A stretch of DNA of 46,243 nucleotides from assembly GCA_964565775.1 (NCBI GenBank), contig CAZMGB010000024.1:1-46243 (forward strand), in the 5' to 3' direction. Positions 40,025 to 46,243 of this stretch are shown here, one piece after another (position 1 is the stretch's first letter; every line of letters begins with the position of its first letter). The notes below the pieces were generated by a model. That model had not been told where the DNA came from. It ran no database searches and saw only the letters and a program-made list of their open reading frames with translations. Source of the DNA: CAZMGB01 sp964565775. GTDB taxonomy: Bacteria; Chloroflexota; Dehalococcoidia; DSTF01; JALHUB01. A program made the position numbers and the translations under genes.

Positions 40025-40061
40025 AGCCTCGCTAGTCCCAGCGCGAGGCTAGGCCATTATA
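40025..40061 (-). promoter_or_regulatory. Promoter and 5' hairpin of ppsA
   Basis: On the minus strand, TGG-TATAAT (extended -10, TATAAT at 40056-40061). Within a few bases of the expected start, AGCCTCGC (40025-40032) pairs with GCGAGGCT (40043-40050), an 8-bp stem with a 10-base loop. The hairpin would sit at the very 5' end of the mRNA. The rest of the gap to glmS (40062-40177) is A+T-richer and shows nothing else. Confidence 0.55.
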
Positions 40062-40177
40062 CCACGGGCTCCTGGGGCTAACTACGATAGGGAGAACCCC
40101 TATTTTCTGCACTATCTCCATAGGCGCCCTCTATGCGCTGTAAAATTTCGCAGCGCCACGTCCGCCATCCCGGAGCC

Positions 40178-42022
40178 CTATTCAACGGTGACGGTCTTGG
40201 CCAGATTGCGCGGCTGATCTACGTCGCAGCCCCGCCGTACGGCGATGTGGTACGCCAGGAGCTGCAGCGGCACCGCCGTCAGTAGGGGCGCCAGCAGGGG
40301 CGGGGCCTGCGGCACGAAGATCACGTGGTCCGCCTTCTGCGCCACCTCCGCGTCGCCCTCGCTCGCCAGCGCCACGACGACGCCGTCGCGTGCCCGCACC
40401 TGCTCGACGTTGGAGAGCATCTTGCCGCGTAGGTCGTCGCGCAGGGCGATGGCCACCACCGGCACCGACTGGTCGATGAGCGCGATCGGCCCGTGCTTCA
40501 TCTCGCCGGCCGGGTAGCCCTCGGCATGGATGTAGCTGACCTCCTTGAGCTTGAGTGCGCCCTCCATGGCGATGGGGTATTGAAGGCCCCTGGCGAGAAA
40601 GAGGAAGTTCTGACTGCGGAAGAAGAGATGGGCCAGCCGTTCGTACTCGGCGTCACGGCTGAGCATTTGCCCGATCAGCTCGGGGATGTGGGCCAGGGGC
40701 TCCACGAAGCCGGCCACCTGCTCGTCGTCCAGGCTGCGCCTGAGGCGGCCGAGGTAGCAGGCAAGCAGGTAGAGGGCGGCAACAGAGGAGGTGAAAGTCT
40801 TGGTGCTGCACACGCCGATCTCCAGGCCGCAGCGGGTGTAGACGGCAGCATCGGCGATGCGAGTAGACTGGGCGCCGACGGTGTTGCAGATCGTGATCTG
40901 CAGCGACCCCTTTCGCTTCGCCTCCGCCATCGCCTCCAGTGTGTCGACAGTCTCGCCCGACTGAGCGACCGAGACAACAAGCGTCTCGGCGCCGAGATGG
41001 GCGTCCCGATAGCGGAACTCCGACGAGTTGTCCACCTCCGCGGGGATGCCAGCGACGCGCTCCATGTAGTGGCGCCCCAACATGGCGGCGTGCATGCTCG
41101 TGCCCATGCCAACGAGCACAACCCTGCGGATGCCCCGCAGCGCGGCCGCTGACAGCGACAGGTCACCCAGATCGACACGCGGCGGGTCGAAAAGCGCGCG
41201 ACCGCGAATGGTGTCCAGCACTCCTTCCGCCTGCTCCATGATCTCCTTGAGCATGAAGTGCTTGTAGACCCCCTTGGCGGCGGCGAGAGGGTCGTAGGGG
41301 ACGGACTGGGGCTCCTTGACCAGGGCGCGGCCATCGGCGGAACAGTAGGCGACGGATGACTTCGAGACGGCCGCCACCTCACGGTCTTCCAGGAAGGCGA
41401 CCCGGCGCGTGTGGGGCAGCAGGGCGGCCAGATCGCTTGCCACGAACATCTCGTCCTGGCCGTAGCCCAGCACGACGCCGCCGGCGTGGCCGATGCGCGC
41501 CGCGACCAGGAGGTCCGGCCGTCGTTTATCGAGGACGACGATGGCGTGGGCGCCCTCAAGCTGGGCGACGGTCTTCCGCACCGCCGCCACCAGGTCGGCG
41601 CCCTCGGCCAGGTGGCCCTCGATCAGGTGGGGGATGACTTCCGTGTCGGTCTCGGAGACGAAGCGGTGGCCCTGGGACTGGAGGCGCGCCTTGAGGGACA
41701 CGCAGTTCTCGACGATGCCGTTGTGGATGACAACGACGCTGCCGGCGCAGTCCAGTTGGGGGTGGGCATTATCGTCGCTCGGCCTGCCGTGGGTAGCCCA
41801 GCGGGTGTGGCCGATGCCCGTGGAGCCGGTGAGAGTCCTGTCGTTGAGAGAATCGATGAGGGACCGTATCTTGCCGGCGCACTTGCCGATCTGGAGGTTG
41901 CCGCTGGCGTCGAGGACGGCCAGACCGGCGCTGTCGTAGCCGCGGTACTCCAGCCGCTGAAGCCCCTCGAGAAGGAGAGGGCTAGCGGGTCGCGACCCCA
42001 CATAGCCCATTATGCCGCACAT
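40178..42022 (-). CDS. glmS: Glutamine-fructose-6-phosphate aminotransferase (isomerizing)
   Basis: 614 residues from the ATG at 42022, since the mature enzyme must begin M-C-G-I with Cys2 as the glutaminase nucleophile. The glutaminase domain has RLEYRGYDSAGLAVL, GHTRWATHG and HNGIVEN. Two SIS domains include GMGTSMHAAMLGRHYME and SVAQSGETVDTLEAM. The C-terminal signature is PRNLAKTVTVE. It makes glucosamine 6-phosphate, the first step toward UDP-GlcNAc. Upstream in-frame residues (to 42067) are not conserved. Confidence 0.97.
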   Translation of the reverse strand: MCGIMGYVGSRPASPLLLEGLQRLEYRGYDSAGLAVLDASGNLQIGKCAGKIRSLIDSLNDRTLTGSTGIGHTRWATHGRPSDDNAHPQLDCAGSVVVIHNGIVENCVSLKARLQSQGHRFVSETDTEVIPHLIEGHLAEGADLVAAVRKTVAQLEGAHAIVVLDKRRPDLLVAARIGHAGGVVLGYGQDEMFVASDLAALLPHTRRVAFLEDREVAAVSKSSVAYCSADGRALVKEPQSVPYDPLAAAKGVYKHFMLKEIMEQAEGVLDTIRGRALFDPPRVDLGDLSLSAAALRGIRRVVLVGMGTSMHAAMLGRHYMERVAGIPAEVDNSSEFRYRDAHLGAETLVVSVAQSGETVDTLEAMAEAKRKGSLQITICNTVGAQSTRIADAAVYTRCGLEIGVCSTKTFTSSVAALYLLACYLGRLRRSLDDEQVAGFVEPLAHIPELIGQMLSRDAEYERLAHLFFRSQNFLFLARGLQYPIAMEGALKLKEVSYIHAEGYPAGEMKHGPIALIDQSVPVVAIALRDDLRGKMLSNVEQVRARDGVVVALASEGDAEVAQKADHVIFVPQAPPLLAPLLTAVPLQLLAYHIAVRRGCDVDQPRNLAKTVTVE

Positions 42023-42087
42023 CTGGGATTCCCTTCCCTCCTGCCGTGCAAGCTTGCCCGAAGGCAAGCGATTGGTGCGCTTTCAGA

Positions 42088-42115
42088 GATTGTAGCCCGC
42101 CAGGCGTCACGCGCA
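42088..42115 (-). promoter_or_regulatory. Possible promoter of glmS
   Basis: On the minus strand, TTGCGC (42110-42115), a 16-base spacer and TACAAT (42088-42093), about 65 bases before the glmS start. Moderate match only. Confidence 0.4.
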
Positions 42116-42129
42116 AACTTTGGCGTTCG

Positions 42130-42615
42130 CTACTCTCCGCGGATCTGGTGCAGGTGCGCGACGTCGTGGTCAGACTTGTGCCTGATCATAGCCCGCACCG
42201 TCAGCAGGCCGTACTCCGAGTGACGATAGCGGCGTTCCCAGGCGGCGTCATTCAGCATCCGCAGGAGCTCCAAGTTCGCGGCCCGAGCCGCCGCATACGC
42301 CGCCAGGGACACATTGGGGTCTCGCTTGTCATAATGCATGGCTGCGGCCCACCGCTCCTGGTCGTACCCCTCCAGCTCCGGCTCGTTCTCGGCCAGCGTC
42401 TGTCGCAGCCGCCAGCCGGTGACCACCTCCGTGTCGGCCAGATGCGCCGCCACTTCGTTGGGCGACCACCCAACTGCGCTCTTCGACGCGCCGGACCTGA
42501 CGGCTTCCGCGATGATCTGCGGGGCAGCGGCCAGCGCAGCGAGCGTGTCCACGGGCGTCTCGACCTCGCCGCCGCATATCGGGCAGTACTGCTTGGCAGT
42601 TTCGATCTGCATCAT
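42130..42615 (-). CDS. DinB-family protein (2) with N-terminal Cys pair
   Basis: 161 residues. The first 20 residues carry CPICGGEVETPV, a half zinc ribbon. A DinB helical bundle follows: GWSPNEVAAHLADTEVVTGWRL with the first His, and ALLTVRAMIRH-type end LLTVRAMIRHKSDHDVAHLHQI with the H-x3-H pair. It differs from the DinB protein at 33563-34051 in having the Cys motif. Function unknown; metal-dependent transferase activity is typical of the fold. Confidence 0.8.
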   Translation of the reverse strand: MMQIETAKQYCPICGGEVETPVDTLAALAAAPQIIAEAVRSGASKSAVGWSPNEVAAHLADTEVVTGWRLRQTLAENEPELEGYDQERWAAAMHYDKRDPNVSLAAYAAARAANLELLRMLNDAAWERRYRHSEYGLLTVRAMIRHKSDHDVAHLHQIRGE

Positions 42616-42659
42616 GCTTCGCTCCTCACAACGTAGGGACCCAGCTTCAGCTCATCCCT

Positions 42660-42741
42660 GGACAGAGCCAAAGCTCTGTCCCTACGGGGACTCTGCCCCG
42701 CGCGTGGACATTCTTCGGTCGCTTCGCTTCCCTGGAATGAC
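42660..42741. repeat. Dispersed-repeat-like palindromes between DinB (2) and ispH
   Basis: GGACAGAGC-CAAA-GCTCTGTCC (42660-42681) is a 9-bp perfect hairpin followed by CTACGGGG. At 42710-42741 the reverse complement begins GTCATTCCAGGGAAGCGAAG, close to a family of dispersed intergenic repeats (GTCATTCTGAG..GCGAAG..GAAGAATC) seen in many bacterial genomes. Neither is coding. Confidence 0.6.
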
Positions 42742-42753
42742 AGATCGGGCGCG

Positions 42754-43626
42754 TCACGTTGCAGGGGCGCCGAAGGCCGCCATCTCCTCCAGGCGCGCTA
42801 TCACCTCGTCCACGGCGAAATCAGGCGTGGAGGCGCCGGCCGTGACGCCGACCCGCTCGTGGCCCGCCAGCCACGCCGGCTCGATCTCGCCGGCGTTCTC
42901 GATGTGATGGGTCTCAACGCCCTCCTCCTCGCAGACCTCCGCCAGGTGGCGTGTGTTGGCGCTGTCCCGCCCGCCGATCACAAACATCAGGTCGACCTGA
43001 CGGGCGAGCTCCTGAGCTGCGGCCTGCTGGCTCGTGGTCGCGTTGCAGAGCGTGTTGATGACCCGCAGCTCGCTGATATGGTTCATGCGGCTCTCGAAAA
43101 GCCGCCTTACGAAGGACGCGAAGCGGGCCTCGGTGTGGGTCGTCTGAGAGAGGACGGCGAGGCGCGACGGCAGGTTGTCAGGCAGGGTGTGCAACAGCTC
43201 CTCGTCCGGAACGGCGATGCCCTTGCCCTCGGCCCAGCCGAGGACGCCCCGCACCTCCTTATGGTCGGGGTCGCCGAAGACGATGACAGCGAACCCCTCG
43301 CGCGCCAGGTGGCGGGCCCACTGCTGCGAGCGAGTCACGATGGGGCAGGTGGTATCGACCACCGTCACCCCCAGCTTTTCCAGCGCCGAAGAGACCTCCG
43401 GCCCGACGCCGTGAGCGGTCACGGCCACGGGCCGGCCATCGACGTCCTCAAGGTTGGTGACGATGTCGACTCCCACTTCACGCAGCCGCTCGACCACCTG
43501 ACGGTTGTGGACCGTGGAGCCCAGGCTGGTGATGCCGCCGAGCTTCTCCGCCGCCTCCTCCATCATGTCGACGGCCCGCCGGACGCCGAAGCAGAAGCCC
43601 ATCTCGCGGGCCTTGATTATCTCCAT
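42754..43626 (-). CDS. ispH: 4-hydroxy-3-methylbut-2-enyl diphosphate reductase
   Basis: 290 residues. The three iron-sulfur cysteines are C12 (GFCFGVRRAVD), C94 (VDTTCPIVTRS) and the Cys of INTLCNATTSQQ. Substrate His residues occur in GSTVHNRQVV and VTAHGVGP, and FVIGGRDSANTRHLAE is also diagnostic. It performs the last step of the MEP pathway, giving IPP and DMAPP. It lies 10 bases after plsC and likely shares a transcript with cmk-plsC, an arrangement known in other bacteria. Confidence 0.97.
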   Translation of the reverse strand: MEIIKAREMGFCFGVRRAVDMMEEAAEKLGGITSLGSTVHNRQVVERLREVGVDIVTNLEDVDGRPVAVTAHGVGPEVSSALEKLGVTVVDTTCPIVTRSQQWARHLAREGFAVIVFGDPDHKEVRGVLGWAEGKGIAVPDEELLHTLPDNLPSRLAVLSQTTHTEARFASFVRRLFESRMNHISELRVINTLCNATTSQQAAAQELARQVDLMFVIGGRDSANTRHLAEVCEEEGVETHHIENAGEIEPAWLAGHERVGVTAGASTPDFAVDEVIARLEEMAAFGAPAT

Positions 43627-43636
43627 GCCCTCCGCT

Positions 43637-44326
43637 CTATACCTTCTCCAGCTCCCGCACCTGCTCCTCGAACTCCGCTGGCACCCTGTCCCTGTAGTAG
43701 CCCCGATACGACTCGGGCAACAGGGCGGCGATACGCGTCATGATCAACTCCGTGCCCTGTCGCACCACCTCGCTGTCCATCCGCGCCGCCTCGGGCAAGA
43801 AGAAGGGCTTGCCGACCAGGACGCGCACCTTCACCCGCCGGAAGGGGCGGAAGAACGCCGCGGGCAACTCCACTACCTCCGTACCGGTGATCGCCAGAGG
43901 CACGATGGGGACACCGGTGCGCAGGGCCAGCATGGCAGTCCCCGGATGGCCCGCCGCCATCGTTCCCGTCTTACTGCGGGTGCCCTCCGGGAACATCATC
44001 AGGGCCAGGCCGCGTTTCAGCAACTGGGTGGCCTTTCTCAGGGCCGCCAGGTCCGCCTCGAAGCGGCGCACCGGGAAGGCACCCACGAGCCTCACGTATC
44101 CGCCCCAGAGCAACCACTCGAACATCTCCGCCTTCGCCATGAAGGCGAACCGTCGCCGGAAGGAGACGCCGATGAGGCCCGGGTCAGCGTTGTTCAGGTG
44201 ATTACAGGCCAGGATCACGCCCCCCTTTCGGGGCATGTTCTCGGCACCCACCACTTCGACCTTGGCGTAGACCAGAGCGATGAACTTGATGATGAGCCAT
44301 CCGGTCCAGTAGAAGAAGGGGGTCAT
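43637..44326 (-). CDS. plsC: 1-acyl-sn-glycerol-3-phosphate acyltransferase
   Basis: 229 residues. A hydrophobic N-terminal helix (about 5-22) precedes the acyltransferase motif I N42-H43-x4-D48 (NHLNNADPG), motif II near VRLVGAFPVRR, motif III MFPEGTRSKTG and motif IV VPIVPLAITGTE. It acylates lysophosphatidate to phosphatidate at the membrane. It overlaps cmk by 4 bases, so the two are translationally coupled. Confidence 0.94.
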   Translation of the reverse strand: MTPFFYWTGWLIIKFIALVYAKVEVVGAENMPRKGGVILACNHLNNADPGLIGVSFRRRFAFMAKAEMFEWLLWGGYVRLVGAFPVRRFEADLAALRKATQLLKRGLALMMFPEGTRSKTGTMAAGHPGTAMLALRTGVPIVPLAITGTEVVELPAAFFRPFRRVKVRVLVGKPFFLPEAARMDSEVVRQGTELIMTRIAALLPESYRGYYRDRVPAEFEEQVRELEKV

Positions 44327-45081
44327 CGCTCTCCTCCCGCCGCCAAGCCGGCGACCGCCAGGACACGTTCGACCGTCTCTTCCAGGCTCAGGCCTTCCGT
44401 ATTGACCACAACGGCGTCCTCCGCCCGCCGCAGCGGCGACGTCTCCCTGCCGCTGTCTATCGCGTCACGCCGCGCCAGATCCTCCAGCACCCTATCAAGG
44501 CTGACCTTCTCACCCCGCAGCGCCAGTTGCTCCTGTCGACGCCGGCCGCGCTCCCGTCGGGACGCGTCCAGGTAGACCTTCAGGTCCGCATCCGGCAGGA
44601 CCACCGTGCCGATATCGCGGCCAGCCATCACCAGGGGGCGACCGCTCGCCAAACGACGCTGGAGAGCAACCATGGCCTGCCGCACCCCGGGCACGCGCGA
44701 CACGAAAGAGACGTTCGCCTCCACCGATGGCGTGCGCAGGAACGGCGTCGCGTCCCGCCCGTTCACGCGAACGCCGGAATGCTCGCCGCTCTCTGCCGGC
44801 GCCGCACCGACGCTCATGCGCGTCTCCCTGGCCAGCTTTGCCATCGCCTCCTCGTCGAGGGGGTCCAGGCCCTTCTCCAGCGCCCACCAGGTGAGAGCGC
44901 GATACATGGCCCCTGTGTCCAGAAACCAGTAACCCAGCCGACCGGCGACGAGACTGCCGACGGCGCTCTTGCCGGAGGCGACGGGGCCATCGATGGCGAT
45001 GACTCTGGGCAGGCTCCGGCCTCCCCGTTGAGCCCTCTTTGCCGCGACTTGCGCTGCCCTTTCCTTCCAGTCGTCTACCAC
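44323..45081 (-). CDS. cmk: Cytidylate kinase
   Basis: 252 residues. Walker A IAIDGPVASGKSAVG, LDTGAMYRALTWWAL, MAGRDIGTVVLPDADLKVYLDAS and RRRQEQLALRG are diagnostic. It phosphorylates CMP/dCMP. The N-terminus carries about 24 extra residues before the P-loop strand. The only in-frame start codon visible before it is GTG 45081, which has no Shine-Dalgarno sequence and lies one base from a TATAAT. First gene of cmk-plsC-ispH. Confidence 0.93.
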   Translation of the reverse strand: MVDDWKERAAQVAAKRAQRGGRSLPRVIAIDGPVASGKSAVGSLVAGRLGYWFLDTGAMYRALTWWALEKGLDPLDEEAMAKLARETRMSVGAAPAESGEHSGVRVNGRDATPFLRTPSVEANVSFVSRVPGVRQAMVALQRRLASGRPLVMAGRDIGTVVLPDADLKVYLDASRRERGRRRQEQLALRGEKVSLDRVLEDLARRDAIDSGRETSPLRRAEDAVVVNTEGLSLEETVERVLAVAGLAAGGER

Positions 45082-45082
45082 G

Positions 45083-45088
45083 ATTATA
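45083..45088 (-). promoter_or_regulatory. TATAAT abutting the cmk start codon
   Basis: Perfect TATAAT on the minus strand, ending one base before GTG 45081. If used, transcription would begin inside the annotated cmk frame. No good -35 is present, so it may be chance. Confidence 0.3.
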
Positions 45089-45127
45089 GTTGACGGCGAA
45101 AAAGGGGGGCAAGCTTCATTCTATGGC

Positions 45128-46243
45128 CTATGACCGCCTTCCGGAGCGACCACGCACCCGGTACAACCCGGCGCCGGCACCAGCGCCGGCGACGAACGTC
45201 AGGCCGGCCAGAAGGACCCAGGGCCAGGGAGGGCCAGCGCCCTGCTCGCCGCCTTCCGCGGAGGCGGACACGCCGCGGACCGAAGAGATGCTGCCCGTGG
45301 GCGTGGGCGTCTCGGATGGCGTGAGCGCGTCAGAGGCGAAGCCGGGCGAGGGCCGAGGGTTATCGCGGAAGTCGCCCGCGGTATCGGTGTCACGGCCGGG
45401 GGGTGCGCGCTCCAGGCAGTGCCCCGACGCCACCGCCGGGATGGGCGGCTGGAAGATCTGGCTGTCATCCCCATACGAGAGGGCGTCCACGGGCCGGCCC
45501 TGCCCGTCGAGCAGGATCAGCCGGTCTCCCTGGTTGGCGAGCCCGTTGCCGATCCTGCCGTCGCCGACGAATAGGAGGAGGCCGTCGTAGGCAGGGTAAT
45601 CCGCCTCGAAGGCCGGCCCGGCCGCCAGGACCGCGAAAGCGCCCGGCGCGAGGGAGGCGACGGGAAGCGAGTCGCGCGACGTGTTGTCGCTGATGCTCCA
45701 GCCGGTAAGCTCCACCGTCTCGGAGCCGGCATTGTATAGCTCCACCCACTCATGGGCCGAGTCGTCTCGTCCGTGGGCCGTGTCGTAGCAGACCTCGCTT
45801 ATCTTCACGTGGTGGGGCGACTCCTGGGGGCCGATGGCGCTGCCGGCCTCGCTGGTTCGTCTCGACGGGAGGCGCGCCGGGGTTGCGGCAGGCTGTGGGC
45901 GCGCGGACGTCTGGGGAGCCGGCACCGACGCGGCTGGCTCCTCGGCGGACGTGTCGTCAGGAGGGGGCGAGGCTCGTGGCGTGAAGCTGAAGTCGTCCAG
46001 GTAGACGGTCTCGAGGGCAGCCGACGCGGGTGACAGCATTATCCGCACTCGGGCCGACCGGGCGTCGGCGGGGGATACCACGACCCCGGTGCTGAGGTGG
46101 CGGAAGGCAGCGTCGCTGCCGCTGAGACCGTCCGCTGAGTCTGAATTTGACAGGAGCTGACCGCTGCCGTCGGCGCTCGCGTACCACGAGACCCGCAGGT
46201 AGACCCGCGAGTCCGGCGGCCCGTTCATCAGCACATAACCCTC
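45128..46243 (-). CDS. Lamin-tail-domain surface protein, N-terminus beyond the window
   Basis: The frame is open to the last base, so the gene is 5'-truncated by the window. The visible 371 residues begin in a beta-rich, carbohydrate-binding-like domain (YLRVSWYASADGSG...VYLDDFSFTPRA). A Pro/Ala-rich linker (about 90-130) is followed by a lamin-tail domain (about 140-260; VKISEVCYDT, EWVELYNAGSETVELTGWSISD, DRLILLDGQGRPVDALSYG). After a short linker a C-terminal membrane helix (PWVLLAGLTFVAGAGAGAGL) and a basic tail anchor it. Probably an exported adhesion or surface protein. Confidence 0.85.
   Translation of the reverse strand, partial: EGYVLMNGPPDSRVYLRVSWYASADGSGQLLSNSDSADGLSGSDAAFRHLSTGVVVSPADARSARVRIMLSPASAALETVYLDDFSFTPRASPPPDDTSAEEPAASVPAPQTSARPQPAATPARLPSRRTSEAGSAIGPQESPHHVKISEVCYDTAHGRDDSAHEWVELYNAGSETVELTGWSISDNTSRDSLPVASLAPGAFAVLAAGPAFEADYPAYDGLLLFVGDGRIGNGLANQGDRLILLDGQGRPVDALSYGDDSQIFQPPIPAVASGHCLERAPPGRDTDTAGDFRDNPRPSPGFASDALTPSETPTPTGSISSVRGVSASAEGGEQGAGPPWPWVLLAGLTFVAGAGAGAGLYRVRGRSGRRS

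Noticed and set aside
1..46243. CRISPR arrays, rRNA genes or complete insertion sequences
   Set aside because: No regularly spaced direct repeats, no rRNA sequence and no transposase frame were seen.

Overview
The window looks like a chromosomal segment of a high-G+C Chloroflexota bacterium, most likely from the Dehalococcoidia or a neighbouring class. The grounds are gene content and style. There are extracytoplasmic proteins with Thr/Pro-rich linkers, a dgt / SH3-CARDB protein / DinB / dnaG / rpoD block, RtcB with archease, a DRTGG-domain protein, an FmdB-type zinc ribbon, and dispersed palindromes common in this phylum. This is inference from family knowledge; no database search was possible.

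Layout. 1-1150: a tRNA-Leu/tRNA-Gln pair with its promoter and an AadA-like nucleotidyltransferase. 1316-3683: a beta-propeller glycosidase-like protein and a sulfatase-fold hydrolase with Thr in place of the catalytic Cys. 3854-5766: a small degraded integrative element bounded by a 47-bp direct repeat of the 3' half of tRNA-Phe. It holds a PD-(D/E)XK nuclease gene with zinc and winged-helix parts, an integrase C-terminal stub, a small membrane protein and clustered GTTTGCAA sites. 6116-14871: an SDR and a TIM-barrel protein on the plus strand, then a tight minus-strand run (two Gfo/Idh/MocA oxidoreductases, a DapA-family lyase, a cupin, an Old Yellow Enzyme homologue and a heparinase/alginate-lyase-like protein). 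Together these suggest catabolism of an unusual, possibly uronate-like, polysaccharide or glycoside.

15057-26685: mostly housekeeping and maintenance genes: a DRTGG protein, a zinc-ribbon membrane protein, PcrA helicase, MscS channel, site-2 protease with CBS domains, RtcB ligase with archease, a thioredoxin-like protein, MazG fused to a methylase domain, and a Lit-like membrane protein. 26766-29857: an FmdB zinc ribbon, then a plus-strand sulfide-oxidation-like cluster (ArsR regulator, DsrE-like protein, sulfide:quinone oxidoreductase, UspA).

29934-46243, all minus strand: rpoD, dnaG, a DinB protein, an SH3/CARDB protein, dgt, a secreted hypothetical, PEP synthase, GlmS, a second DinB protein, IspH, PlsC, Cmk, and a lamin-tail-domain protein running off the window end. 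The most novel material is the tRNA-Phe element and its nuclease, followed by the carbohydrate cluster whose enzymes have altered catalytic residues.
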